From contig NZ_SOAG01000014.1 in the NCBI RefSeq assembly GCF_004364575.1, forward strand, positions 1-64,000: a stretch of DNA of 64,000 bases, given 5' to 3'. The position numbers and the translations under genes are program-made. This stretch comes from Myroides indicus. GTDB lineage: Bacteria > Bacteroidota > Bacteroidia > Flavobacteriales > Flavobacteriaceae. Shown here one piece after another: positions 17,201-26,911 of the stretch (position 1 is its first letter; each line of letters starts with the position of its first letter). The notes beneath the pieces were generated by a model, which saw only the letters and a list, made by a program, of their open reading frames with translations, ran no database searches and was not told where the DNA came from.

Positions 17201-20200
17201 AGGACACATACGGGTACTACAGACTTGTACAAATATGAATTCGAAGTTTTAGCTTCTAATTCAGGTACAGATGTAAAGAATTTTACCAAGGTAGTAGTAC
17301 CCAAGCAAGAATATAGTGCGGGTGCAGCATGGAAAGAAGAATATGTATTTATTTCGGGGATAAGCGGAGAGGTGAACATAGCGTGGCATGTCACAGGAGA
17401 TTTACGCTATTCATATTTATTTATAGATAATATTTTTATTGAGGAAGTGAATAATTGTCCGGAGCCCTTAAATTTAGATGCTAAGGATTTGGAAACGAAT
17501 AAAGCAACACTGGCTTGGACAGACAATATGGGAGGAACTAATTATGAATACTATGTGCAAAAAGAAGGATTGGGATTGCCTTTTGGAAAAGGGATGACAG
17601 CTTCTGTTAAAGAGATAATTGTAACGCAGGATGCAAACGGAAATTCTTTAGATCATAATACAGACTATGAGTTTTATGTGCGTACGGATTGTGGAGATGG
17701 AACCTATAGTATATGGAATGGACCTTACTATTTTACTACTTTGTGTGATGAATTTAAAACTCCTTTCTGGGAAGGATTTAATTCGGATTCAAAAACAGCG
17801 AGATGTTGGACTATATTGGATGAGGATGAAGATGACCGCTCATGGAGCGTAACAATTAGGAATGGGCAGTTTTATGAAGGAGATGGAGGAGCTATGATAA
17901 CCACAGCAGGAGCTACAGGAGGAGGATTAATAGGTACTCCGATAGATATAATAGGTGGAGGTGGAGGTAGTGATGTTGCTGCTTCATCAGACGATTGGTT
18001 GATCTCTCCGAACCTACAAGTAGATAGTGCAATGTATGTGTTGAAATTTCATTATCGAACTGTTTCAAGTAATGAAGAGAACAAAGTACTCTTTAGTTTA
18101 AAAGCCTCTCAGAAAGGTGTAGATATAGCTGATTTTGATCGAACACTGATAGGAAAAAAGGAGTATGACAACTCGCTTTGGAAAGAAGAAATAGTGTATT
18201 TTAACGCTTCAAAAGGAATAATAAACATAGCATGGCATTGTGAAAGTGATGTTAAGGGACAAAGTGCTAGTTTGTATATAGATAATTTCTCATTAAAGAA
18301 GATGGGAGCTTGTGCAGAGCCTTATTCTGTCATCGTGGTCGATCAGACAGATACTACTTTAGATATAGAATGGGAGGAAGACGGAGACAATACAGAGTGG
18401 GAAGTGATTGTAGTAGAGTATGAGGAGGATGAAACAGCTACTCCTATTCAGACCATAATTGTTACAGGAAATCCGGAAGTTAAGATTACTGGTTTGGATT
18501 CTGGAAAAGTATATAAGTTATATGTTCGCTCTAAATGTAAAGGCGGCAACTCTTATAGTAATTGGAGTACAGCAGTGATTGGGGCTACTAATCTGGGAGC
18601 GAATGATAACTGTAGTGGTGCATTGCCTATTCCTGTGAATTCGACTTTGGAATGCGTAGAAACCATTAAAGGAAGTTTGCAAGGAGCTACGCAGTCCTCA
18701 GCTCCTACCCCGAGTTGTAGTACTAACTTAAAAAACGATTTGTGGTTTGAGTTTACAGCTACCGCTACAGCTCATATGTTTAGCATTGATCAAGTCATGG
18801 CTTTGCCTTCTACAAGTCTTGCTCCGATATTATATGTAGCACTTTATGCACGAGATTGTAATTCAATTTCCGCAACTCCTGTAGTTTGTTTCGCAGCGTC
18901 AACGGGTGGTGTTTCCAGAATGTTAACAGATCTGATTCCAGGTAATACCTATTATGTCAGAATAGGAAATTATGAACGGAGAGATGATAAAACCAATGAA
19001 TTAGTCCAAGGAGAACAACCCGACTTTGTTTTTACCTTGTGTATAACCACATCTGAATATACACCAATAGAAGTCAGTCCTAGCGGGCAGCGATATTCTG
19101 TAGAAGAGCTGGTGAAAGATGTGTTGATTCGGTCCAATTGTGATTTGGTGTCTAATGTACGTTATCAGGTGGGTAACGGAAGTCCTGCTACGAAATCAGT
19201 GAATACGCTGGGATATTTCAATAAAGGTAAAGGTAAGTCGATTTTTCCGTTTGAGGAAGGTATTGTGTTGTCTACAAGTCAGGTGCAGTATGTTCCAGGA
19301 CCGTACACTACAAGTAATAAAGGGACTAACCCACATCGTTGGACAGGAGATAAAGATATTAATGATGCTATTGCTGATGCTGGTGGAGGTCCTAGATCGG
19401 ATAAACGAGTTACGCAGTTGGAATTTGACTTTATTCCAATATTAGATTCGATCCACTTTGATTATCTTTTTGCTTCGAATAGTTATATGAACGGTTGTAC
19501 ATATACATGTCAAAATGGAGCGTTGTTTGCCGCTTGGTTAATCGATACTACTACTGGTGAGGGGCAAAATTTGGCGAAGATTAAAGGAACTAATACCCCT
19601 ATAGCTTTGCATACAATTTGGGATAGTGAGAAAATATTGGGGACAAACTGTTCAAGTAACCCGGAACTGTTTTGGAATAATTATTCATCCGGAAGCTCAA
19701 ATCCTATAGATGCGCCCTTTAACTTTTCAGGATCTACTATTGGAATGAGCTCAGAAACAGTACATGTAGTTCCCGGACGTCAGTATCATATCAAATTAGC
19801 AGTGATGGACTTTTGCCCTACAGCTTCACATTCTTCAGCAGTGTTTTTTAATGCAGGTAGTTTTAATTTAGGGAATTTAGACCTTGGAGCTGACTTGCTT
19901 GTAGAAACTAATAATGCGTTATGTGGTGGGGAGTGTGCGACTATTACCTCTGGATTAAGCACAGAAGGGATAGCTATAAAATGGTTTAAAGATGGAGTTC
20001 TTATTACTGGCGAAGAAGATTCTGAACTAGAGGTGTGTGAAAGTGGTTTGTATAGAGTAGAAGGATACCAAGCTGAAATTGATTGTACTGTAATTGGAGA
20101 AATTAAAGTTGAAATATATCCTTCTATATCCGAAGTGGTGAATGCGCCTAAATCTATAGAAGCATGCAGGTATTCTTTATCTGGTCAAGTTCTTGATTTA

Positions 20201-21121
20201 TCGGTTGTAGAAGAGGAAATGTTTTTAGGGATTGAAAATACAGAGGGCTATACAACGAAGTATTACCTGACGGAAAAAGGAGCTGTAGAAGCTTTAGCTG
20301 AGGATGAAATGGATTTAGAATATCAGATAGATGGAGAGGAGATAAGAACGGTCTATCTTCGAGTAGAAGACCTGCATACAGGATGTTATGAAATATTCTC
20401 TTTTTCGATTAATGTGAGTAGAGGAGAAGTTCCGGCTCAGCCTGAAAACGCTTCAGTCTGCGCAGAATATGTATTTCCACAAGTCAATGGTGATCAGTAT
20501 TACTATACCGAACCGGGGGGTCAGGGTAAAGAATACAAGGTTGGAGATCTTTTAGCAGAATCGGGTGAACATACGATTTATCTGTTGCAGGCAAACAACG
20601 ATGAAGGATGTTATGAAGAAACCGCTTATCAGGTGAAAATTACAGCTGCGGTAACGGCAGATATTTTTGAAAGCGAAACGCTGAGTTGCGAATATTATGA
20701 ACTAAAGCCTCTGTCTGAATACAGTCAGTATTTTACCGGACCGGAAGGACAGGGAATAGAATTGTACGAAGGCATGCAGGTTCTTCAAGGACAAACCATT
20801 TACGTTTACGCAAGTTCAGACGATAAAGAGTGTACGGATGAGAGTAGTTTTACGATAGATTACGAAGACTGCCCTATTCCAAGAGGAATTTCACCAAACG
20901 GCGACAATCTGAATGATGTCTTTGATTTAACTCCTCACGGAGTAGAAGATATTAAGATTTACAACCGTTGGGGTACAGAGGTTTATTCGCATGGAGCAGG
21001 CTATACTACCCAGTGGCATGGGCAGGGTAAAAATGGCAAACAGTTACCTGACGGAACGTATTACTATGTAATTATCGCTCATGGTAAAACCCGAACAGGT
21101 TGGGTGCAGATTAATAAGTAA
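14252..21121 (+). CDS. Giant secreted adhesin-like protein: anchor J/FN3 repeats, anchor L, T9SS type B tail
   Basis: 2289 aa with an N-terminal signal segment (about residues 5-27). Five choice-of-anchor J (cleaved-adhesin/MAM-like) modules start near residues 59, 366, 635, 899 and 1169, marked by PFWEGFN, CW-x-(I/V)-D, YEGTHAM, DDWL(I/V)SP and AWHV. Each is followed by a fibronectin III-like module ending in YELYVRS/YEFYVRT and C-x-x-GKYSDW. Then come a Cys-containing domain (1451-1600, NDNCSGALPIPV), a choice-of-anchor L domain (about 1604-1875), Ig-like segments and a type B sorting domain (about 2204-2289, GISPNGDNLNDVF, NRWGTEVYSHG, WVQINK). Predicted to be exported by T9SS and held at or released from the cell surface; ligand unknown. 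J1 and J5 carry glycine-rich insertions. A close paralogue follows at 21477. Confidence 0.85.
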   Translation: MNKKLNTFTLWISCLLLLSESSLLYSAEFSVWRQRSYVSGLYFVLYNEVFQNNPCEGLSVPFLETFNTDSPTRGCWQTVDVDNSGTTWSLNTSTPYEGTHAMRYFENKNLGGGGLNPSPIDIGSILPGLLKTGVSTSKVGIGIGDDVGGGNTGGGNNGNAARSDFLISPKLQVDSTKIYELRYFYKTNASYNNEFEVLLSENGDSISSFTETVVPRKTYYNGTYKEEIAYISGVHNTIHLAWNVVSTDAITYVFIDKVSLKEVDCPLPLELEVKDIQDNEVTIRWDGKYSTEWEYRLQEDQGGGTPLSSGGVLTSSNEVKLSKDFSGDALKADTEYELYVRSKCASGKFSDWVLLTIKTSCKSVGLPFTESFETNSLSKDCWVILDINDDSANTTATTNQWHFISGTANAYEGSYSMRFYGAGTEKIHDDWLISPSFEVDSTKIYQVSYYYKTHWTSGSNEFEVLLSNKGVNPDSFTTVLLPEQTYSGLGEYRKQSLYIQNTHGKVNVAWHVIAKGAAYVFIDMVAIKEVDCIGPEEEVEISGLGTKEATFSWEDNLNSQWEYFVQEAIGGGAPVGSGVLANGKSAKVTRTSGAGGVNLEPDTDYVFYVRSNCGPGKNSSWVGPIYFRTLCDSQPLPFWEGFNTGSQTTDCWMIIDNNKDSTNPSGNDIWNLKTTRYEGTHAMAFVSTHTDESKFPHDDWLISPSFKFDATKYYKVTYRYRTNTNYPTDFRVVLSDKGLGVNSFDKVLDVKKKIASNDWEEATLIIGKTGGEIYIAWHVDASARAYLYLDDISIEELDTCPQPVFLGIKEEKEDRVTIFWTDDYSTDWEYVVQEPRGGMPTGSGTISTTKEIVISQDKEGSALEPNTEYEFYVRTDCANGKYSDWSGPFVFRTACQVFTTPFWEGFNANSNNIECWTIIDNNEDTSASTNAWKQLTTQIYEGTHAMAFQGTQSNASKLPHDDWLVSPKVKFEAGKVYRLKYHYRTHTGTTDLYKYEFEVLASNSGTDVKNFTKVVVPKQEYSAGAAWKEEYVFISGISGEVNIAWHVTGDLRYSYLFIDNIFIEEVNNCPEPLNLDAKDLETNKATLAWTDNMGGTNYEYYVQKEGLGLPFGKGMTASVKEIIVTQDANGNSLDHNTDYEFYVRTDCGDGTYSIWNGPYYFTTLCDEFKTPFWEGFNSDSKTARCWTILDEDEDDRSWSVTIRNGQFYEGDGGAMITTAGATGGGLIGTPIDIIGGGGGSDVAASSDDWLISPNLQVDSAMYVLKFHYRTVSSNEENKVLFSLKASQKGVDIADFDRTLIGKKEYDNSLWKEEIVYFNASKGIINIAWHCESDVKGQSASLYIDNFSLKKMGACAEPYSVIVVDQTDTTLDIEWEEDGDNTEWEVIVVEYEEDETATPIQTIIVTGNPEVKITGLDSGKVYKLYVRSKCKGGNSYSNWSTAVIGATNLGANDNCSGALPIPVNSTLECVETIKGSLQGATQSSAPTPSCSTNLKNDLWFEFTATATAHMFSIDQVMALPSTSLAPILYVALYARDCNSISATPVVCFAASTGGVSRMLTDLIPGNTYYVRIGNYERRDDKTNELVQGEQPDFVFTLCITTSEYTPIEVSPSGQRYSVEELVKDVLIRSNCDLVSNVRYQVGNGSPATKSVNTLGYFNKGKGKSIFPFEEGIVLSTSQVQYVPGPYTTSNKGTNPHRWTGDKDINDAIADAGGGPRSDKRVTQLEFDFIPILDSIHFDYLFASNSYMNGCTYTCQNGALFAAWLIDTTTGEGQNLAKIKGTNTPIALHTIWDSEKILGTNCSSNPELFWNNYSSGSSNPIDAPFNFSGSTIGMSSETVHVVPGRQYHIKLAVMDFCPTASHSSAVFFNAGSFNLGNLDLGADLLVETNNALCGGECATITSGLSTEGIAIKWFKDGVLITGEEDSELEVCESGLYRVEGYQAEIDCTVIGEIKVEIYPSISEVVNAPKSIEACRYSLSGQVLDLSVVEEEMFLGIENTEGYTTKYYLTEKGAVEALAEDEMDLEYQIDGEEIRTVYLRVEDLHTGCYEIFSFSINVSRGEVPAQPENASVCAEYVFPQVNGDQYYYTEPGGQGKEYKVGDLLAESGEHTIYLLQANNDEGCYEETAYQVKITAAVTADIFESETLSCEYYELKPLSEYSQYFTGPEGQGIELYEGMQVLQGQTIYVYASSDDKECTDESSFTIDYEDCPIPRGISPNGDNLNDVFDLTPHGVEDIKIYNRWGTEVYSHGAGYTTQWHGQGKNGKQLPDGTYYYVIIAHGKTRTGWVQINK

Positions 21122-21149
21122 CTTAGTAGTTTTTTGGTTAGATTTGGTT

Positions 21150-21188
21150 ATCCCCGGACAAGTATTTTGTAATTTTCTTGCCGGGGAT
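21150..21188 (+). terminator. Terminator of giant gene 1
   Basis: ATCCCCGG-(A)-CAAG pairs with CTTGCCGGGGAT (21177-21188) with one bulged base. It is preceded by a trailer identical for about 40 bases to that behind the second giant gene. Confidence 0.75.
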
Positions 21189-21476
21189 TAACTTATAAAT
21201 TATTATATGAGGCACACGCATGAGGGAGTTTCATCGGTTAGCTGTATATTTAGTAAAAATAATTTATAACCCTTTACATAAGAAACGCCTCTTATGTATG
21301 AGCTATTTCATAACGAGATAAATTAATATAAAAAGGAGCTGTCTTTTTAGATAGCTCCTTTTTAATGTTTGATTTTTTAGATAATTAATGATATACTGAG
21401 GCTTTTGGTGTTGAAGAAGATTAATATTTGATTCACAAATTCAAAATTAATGCTATATTGTGAGCAATAAAGATTT
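21189..21476. other. Intergenic region between the two giant genes
   Basis: It holds a 9-bp hairpin (TACATAAGA/TCTTATGTA, 21275-21298) and a terminator-like hairpin at 21330-21363. No reading frame of note and no clear TAnnTTTG promoter for the second gene, although AATATTTG at 21423-21430 is a near match. Confidence 0.4.
21330..21363 (+). terminator. Second terminator-like hairpin between the giant genes
   Basis: AAAAAGGAGCT-GTCT pairs with AGAT-AGCTCCTTTTT around a short T loop. It would stop residual read-through from gene 1, or terminate a short transcript starting after 21190. Confidence 0.65.
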
Positions 21477-24400
21477 ATGAAAAGTTTATTTAAAATTACT
21501 AATATGAAAATAAAATTATTCTATAGAATTTTAATCGTATTTTTTATGATAATTACTTTGAGTTTTTCAAAGAAGTTGACATATGAAAATATATATTTAA
21601 ATGAGGAGGGAGAAACTGTTAGTATAAATGCCCTTGATTGTAATGAGCCTAAAGAAATAAAAATATTAAATGTTTTACCAAATAGTGCTGATTTTAGCTG
21701 GGAAGATGAGGAGAATACTGAATGGGAATATTATGTACAAGATGCTTGGGAAGTAGCACCTGTTGGGAGTGGTGTGCTTTCAAAGTCTAAGAGTGTAACA
21801 GTGACTCGTACAAGTGGTCTTGGGGGAGTGAATTTTCAGCCCGGTACAGAATATGACTTTTATGTGCGAGCTTCTTGTGGAGGGGGAAAGTTTAGCGCTT
21901 GGGTTGGACCTTTACGTTTTAAAACCCCTTGTAATGCTATAGCTTTACCTTTTTGGGAAGGGTTTAATTCAGATTCTACGACTATAGACTGCTGGGAGAT
22001 TGTAGATAATAATAAAGATTCAACTTCTTCGACAGATAGTAATATATGGAAAATAACTACTACAAGTTATGAGGGAACACATGCCATGTATTTTATAGGG
22101 AATCAATCTGATAATTCGAAGAGACCTCATGATGATTGGTTGATTTCACCAACATTTACTTTAGATGCTACCAAAGTGTATAGACTAAAATATTATTATA
22201 GGTTAGATTCTAATTCTTTAACCTCATATGAGTATGAATATGAGGTATTATTATCTAATTCTGGCATAAGTGTAGATGATTTCACTACAATAGTAGTGCC
22301 AAGCAAAAAATACAATCCAGATACCGTATGGACAGAACAAACAGCATTTATTACAGGTATAAATGGAAACATTAATTTAGCGTGGCATGTAACATCATCC
22401 ACTCAGTATACTTATATTTACATTGATGCTGTTTCTTTGGAAGAGATAGAATGCCCTGAACCGATTAATTTAGGAAGTAAATATGAGGAAAAGTCTACAT
22501 CAACAATCTTTTGGGAAGATGAATTTGGTTCGGATTGGGAATATGTGGTTCAAGAATCTGGTAAAGGAGCGCCTGCTGTTTCAGGAACACTTACGACAAA
22601 TAAGGAAGTAATTGTAACGAAAGATATAAAAGGTAAAAATCTGGAGGAGAATACAGAATACGAACTTTATGTTCGTACAGATTGTGGAGCTGGAAAATAT
22701 AGTGAATGGTCTGGTCCTTATGTTTTTAGAACGGGATGTGGAGTTTTTGGAACTCCTTTTTGGGAGGGCTTTAATGTGGGGCATGATTCTAAGTACTGTT
22801 GGACAATTATTGATAGTAATGGAGACTCAACTTCCAAAACAGCGGATATTTGGCATTTCGATACGACGAGCTATGAAGGAACGCATTCAGCACGTTTTAA
22901 TGGAACTTCTTCTGCGGATGTTCCTCATGATGATTGGCTTATTTCTCCAACAATTGAGTTTGAAAAAGGAAAAACTTATCGTTTGAAGTATCATTATAGA
23001 ACATCCTCTATAACTACGTATGAGTACGAATTCGAAGTTTTGTTATCCGATTCAGGAGTGGATGAAGATAGCTTTAAAACTACTATTATTCCTAAGAAGA
23101 ATTATGAGCCAGAAAGTGTTTGGATAGAACAAACAACTTTTATTGAAGGGGTTGAGGGTCATATTAACTTGGCGTGGCATGTAACTTCAAATACACAGTA
23201 TACAACGATATATATAGACAATATCTTTGTAGAAGAAGTAGAGAATTGTCCGGAACCTTATAACTTGGGGGTAAAAGATATAGAAACTGATAGTGTCACC
23301 ATATATTGGACTGATGATATGGGTGGAAGTAACTATGAATATTACATACAAGGGACAGGTGGCTCCGAACCATTAGGAAATGGTATATCTACTACTCAAA
23401 AAGAGGTAGTGGCTACTAAGGATGGTAAAGGAACGGTTTTGAATCATAATACAAATTATGAGTTATATGTACGTACGGATTGTGGTGACGGTACATTTAG
23501 TTCTTGGAGCGGCCCTGTTAAATTTACTACGCCTTGTGGAGTGTTTGAAACAACATTTTTAGAAAATTTTAATCTAGATTCTCCTACTATGCGCTGTTGG
23601 ACTGAAGATGATTTGATGGTCTCCAAAGAAATAATAAACACGTATAAAAATGTGTTCTTTTCATATGATAATTATGAAGGTGATGACAGCCCATTATTAA
23701 CTAATTTTATTGATAACTTTCTTTTTGCTCAGTCAAGAATAGAATCAAATCTAATATCTCCTCAATTGAAATTAGAAGGAGGTACTTATATGTTAAAATA
23801 CAACTACATTTCTCCTGTTTCAGTAAAAGCTTTCGGAGTACCATTGAATACTATGATGGAGTTAAAATTGTCAGGTACAGATAATACAGGTAAAGCAATT
23901 GAAGAAAATATTGTAACAAGGAAATTATATTCAGCTGATTCATGGGAAGAAGAAATACTATTTATTACCGGAGTCTCGGGAGAGGTAAATCTGCAATGGC
24001 GGGTAACTTCTGATGGGACATATTATGCGATGGGAATAGATAATCTTTCTTTGAAAGAAGTGAAAACATGTCCGGAACCCTATTTTATTGAACTTACAAA
24101 CGCTAGTTCTTCTAGTGTTACTGTTCAATGGGAACAGTTTGGAGACATCAAGGAATGGGAAGTAATTATTGTAAATTATGGGGAGGATGAAACAGCCTCG
24201 CCAATTAAAACTCTAAATGTAACAGGAACACCGCAAACAACTATATCCGGATTAGATGCTGGAAAAGCTTATACAATTTATGTTCGTGCTAAATGCAAAG
24301 ATAATGTCTCGGCTAGTGAGTGGTCATCGTCAATAAATGCGGCTACAGAAGTGAGTGCTAATAACAATTGTACTGGAGCGTTGAATATTCCTGTGAATTT

Positions 24401-26852
24401 GGGACCAGATTGTGAAGAGTTTCTTTCTATATCTACATTAGGATCTTTTATGTCTTCTTCTGTTCTTCCTGCGTGTTATTCAGATGATGTAGAGGCAGAT
24501 GTCTGGCTTGAATTCACTGCAAATTCTACGGCTCACCTATTAACTTTTAAAAATATTAAAGAACAATCTGAAGGCTCTCTTCCTAGTTTTGATATTGCTG
24601 TTTATGGAGTGAATTGTTCAGCCATTAGTACAAGTACTCCGCTTTTCTGCGATTCAGTTTACCCGTATTCATCAACGGAAAGAATGTTAACAGGATTAAT
24701 TCCGGGACAAAAATATTTTGTTCGCATTGCATTTCCTAAAGGAAATTATTTGCTTACTGTCTGTCTGACCCAATCTGAGTGGGGATATATGGAAGTGAGC
24801 GCCAGTGGCGAAAAATATTCGGTAGATGAATTGATTAAAGATGTTTTAATTCAGTCTAATTGTAATTTGGTGTCTAATGTACGTTATCAAGTCGGAGATG
24901 GAAGTCCAGCTACAGCATCGGTAAATACTTTGGGGTATTTCAAAAAAGGAAATACAGAGTTTCCGTTTACAGATGGAATTGTACTATCTACAAGTGAAGT
25001 AGATTATGTACCTGGTCCATATACACCTAGTGGTAGTTTTAAAGGCGATAATCCTCATCGTTGGACAGGAGATAAAGATATCAATGACGCAATTAAAAAT
25101 GCGGGAGGTGGACCAAGAGAAGATAAAAGAGTGACTCAAGTAGAATTCGATTTTATACCAATTAAAGATTCTTTAGATTTTGAATACTTGTTTGTTAGTA
25201 ATAGCTATATTGAAGGTTGTACCTATACCTGTGAGAATGGAGCTTTATTTGCTGCATGGTTGATAGATGAAACTACAGGAGAGGGAGTAAATTTGGCAAA
25301 GATTAAAGGTACAAATACTCCGATTTCTTTATATACAATTTGGGACTCTAATAAAATAATAGGAACAAGTTGTTCTAGTTATCCAGAGTTGTTTTGGAAA
25401 AACTATTCTTCAGGAATCTCTCATCCCCTGGATGCGCCATTTAATTTCGCAGGAGCAACCAAAGCTATGAGCTCAGAAACTGTTTATGTGGTACCGGGAC
25501 GCAAATATCATATTAAATTAGCAGTGATGGATTTTTGCCCAACTTCATCTCATTCTTCTGCGGTATTTTTCAACGCAGGAAGTTTTGATTTGGGAACGTT
25601 GGATTTAGGAGAAGATTTGTTGATAGAAACTAATACAGCTTTATGTGAAGATGAAAGTGTTCTGATCCGATCCGGAGTTACTATTTCCGAAGAATTGAAT
25701 ACAAAGATAGAATGGAAAAAAGATGGAGTTATAATTCCAGGTGCAACCGAAGTGGATTTAGAGGTAAGAGAAAGTGGCGTATATACTGTTCAGGTTGATT
25801 TTGTTGATATAAATTGTCAAAGAGAAGACAGTATTACAATAGAAATGTATCCTCCTATTTCCGAAAGCGTAAATCAGGCAAAAGATATTATAGTTTGCAG
25901 ACAAGCTTTGGAAGAAGTTTCTGTTAATCTGATCTCTGTAGAAACGGAAATGTTTAAAGATGTTGAAAGAAGTGATTATAATACAGAATACTATAAGACA
26001 ATCGAAGAAGCTGAAGCATCGGAGAATGCAATATCTAATGTAGAAAATTATGCATTGGGCAAAGAACCGCAAGCTCAAACACTATATATCCGTGTTGAGA
26101 GTATGATAACGGGATGCCATGAGATATTTGAGTTGCATATTCAGCCGGAACAAGGTGCTATTCCGGATAAACCATCTGATGTTTTAGTTTGTGCAGAATA
26201 TGTATTCCCTCAAGTAAATGGAACACAATATTATTATATGCAGCCGGGAGGAGAAGGAAAAGCTTATAAAACGGGAGACGTTTTAGCTGAACCGGGAGAA
26301 CATACCATTTATCTGTTACAGATAAACAATGAGGAAGGCTGTTATGAAGAAATTGCTTATAAAGTAAAAATAACAGCACCTGTAGTGGCAGATGTATTTG
26401 AAGATAAAACACTAAGCTGTGAGTACTACGAGCTAAAACCACTTTCTGAGTACAATCATTATTTTACAGAACCGGGAGGAAATGGCGACGAACTATACCC
26501 AGGCAGACAGATTCTCGAAAAACAGACCATTTATGTGTATGCCAGTTCAGAAGGCGGTTTATGTACGGATGAAAGCAGTTTTACTATCGATTATGAAGAT
26601 TGTCCGATACCAAGGGGAATCTCTCCCAATAACGATGGTTTAAATGATGTTTTTGATCTGACACCTCACGGCGTGGAAAACATAAAAATTTATAATCGAT
26701 GGGGTACAGAAGTTTATTCGCATGGAGCAGGCTATACTACCCAATGGCACGGACAAAATAAAAACGGCAAACAACTTCCGGACGGAACGTATTACTACGT
26801 AATTCAGGCGCATGGCAAAACGCGTACCGGATGGGTACAGATCAATAAGTAA
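21477..26852 (+). CDS. Giant secreted adhesin-like protein 2, paralogue of the preceding gene
   Basis: 1791 aa. The signal/anchor segment is about residues 14-32; an internal ATG at 21504 gives a tidier signal peptide and is an alternative start. The mature protein opens directly with a fibronectin III-like module (about 56-150), then J modules near 157, 427 and 692 alternate with FN3 modules, the Cys-containing NNNCTGALNIPV domain (962), choice-of-anchor L (about 1104-1375), Ig-like segments and the type B tail (about 1708-1791). Compared with gene 1 it lacks the first J module and one later J/FN3 unit. The anchor L region and the last ~150 residues are the most similar between the two. Role probably surface adhesion or substrate binding; T9SS-dependent export is inferred from the tail. 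Confidence 0.85.
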   Translation: MKSLFKITNMKIKLFYRILIVFFMIITLSFSKKLTYENIYLNEEGETVSINALDCNEPKEIKILNVLPNSADFSWEDEENTEWEYYVQDAWEVAPVGSGVLSKSKSVTVTRTSGLGGVNFQPGTEYDFYVRASCGGGKFSAWVGPLRFKTPCNAIALPFWEGFNSDSTTIDCWEIVDNNKDSTSSTDSNIWKITTTSYEGTHAMYFIGNQSDNSKRPHDDWLISPTFTLDATKVYRLKYYYRLDSNSLTSYEYEYEVLLSNSGISVDDFTTIVVPSKKYNPDTVWTEQTAFITGINGNINLAWHVTSSTQYTYIYIDAVSLEEIECPEPINLGSKYEEKSTSTIFWEDEFGSDWEYVVQESGKGAPAVSGTLTTNKEVIVTKDIKGKNLEENTEYELYVRTDCGAGKYSEWSGPYVFRTGCGVFGTPFWEGFNVGHDSKYCWTIIDSNGDSTSKTADIWHFDTTSYEGTHSARFNGTSSADVPHDDWLISPTIEFEKGKTYRLKYHYRTSSITTYEYEFEVLLSDSGVDEDSFKTTIIPKKNYEPESVWIEQTTFIEGVEGHINLAWHVTSNTQYTTIYIDNIFVEEVENCPEPYNLGVKDIETDSVTIYWTDDMGGSNYEYYIQGTGGSEPLGNGISTTQKEVVATKDGKGTVLNHNTNYELYVRTDCGDGTFSSWSGPVKFTTPCGVFETTFLENFNLDSPTMRCWTEDDLMVSKEIINTYKNVFFSYDNYEGDDSPLLTNFIDNFLFAQSRIESNLISPQLKLEGGTYMLKYNYISPVSVKAFGVPLNTMMELKLSGTDNTGKAIEENIVTRKLYSADSWEEEILFITGVSGEVNLQWRVTSDGTYYAMGIDNLSLKEVKTCPEPYFIELTNASSSSVTVQWEQFGDIKEWEVIIVNYGEDETASPIKTLNVTGTPQTTISGLDAGKAYTIYVRAKCKDNVSASEWSSSINAATEVSANNNCTGALNIPVNLGPDCEEFLSISTLGSFMSSSVLPACYSDDVEADVWLEFTANSTAHLLTFKNIKEQSEGSLPSFDIAVYGVNCSAISTSTPLFCDSVYPYSSTERMLTGLIPGQKYFVRIAFPKGNYLLTVCLTQSEWGYMEVSASGEKYSVDELIKDVLIQSNCNLVSNVRYQVGDGSPATASVNTLGYFKKGNTEFPFTDGIVLSTSEVDYVPGPYTPSGSFKGDNPHRWTGDKDINDAIKNAGGGPREDKRVTQVEFDFIPIKDSLDFEYLFVSNSYIEGCTYTCENGALFAAWLIDETTGEGVNLAKIKGTNTPISLYTIWDSNKIIGTSCSSYPELFWKNYSSGISHPLDAPFNFAGATKAMSSETVYVVPGRKYHIKLAVMDFCPTSSHSSAVFFNAGSFDLGTLDLGEDLLIETNTALCEDESVLIRSGVTISEELNTKIEWKKDGVIIPGATEVDLEVRESGVYTVQVDFVDINCQREDSITIEMYPPISESVNQAKDIIVCRQALEEVSVNLISVETEMFKDVERSDYNTEYYKTIEEAEASENAISNVENYALGKEPQAQTLYIRVESMITGCHEIFELHIQPEQGAIPDKPSDVLVCAEYVFPQVNGTQYYYMQPGGEGKAYKTGDVLAEPGEHTIYLLQINNEEGCYEEIAYKVKITAPVVADVFEDKTLSCEYYELKPLSEYNHYFTEPGGNGDELYPGRQILEKQTIYVYASSEGGLCTDESSFTIDYEDCPIPRGISPNNDGLNDVFDLTPHGVENIKIYNRWGTEVYSHGAGYTTQWHGQNKNGKQLPDGTYYYVIQAHGKTRTGWVQINK

Positions 26853-26880
26853 ATTAGTAGTTTTTTGGTTAGATTTGGTT

Positions 26881-26911
26881 ATCCCCGGACAGAGTACGCT
26901 CTGTCGGGGAT
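26881..26911 (+). terminator. Terminator of giant gene 2
   Basis: ATCCCCGGACAGAG (26881-26894) pairs with CTCTGTCGGGGAT (26899-26911), one bulged G, loop TACG. Same position and outer stem as the terminator of gene 1, but a different inner stem and loop. Confidence 0.8.

Noticed and set aside
14252-26852. Repeats in the giant genes as a CRISPR array or DNA-level tandem repeats
   Set aside because: The repetition is at protein-module level (about 170 and 95 residues) with diverged codons; there are no short identical repeats with regular spacers. No CRISPR-like array was noticed elsewhere in the window.
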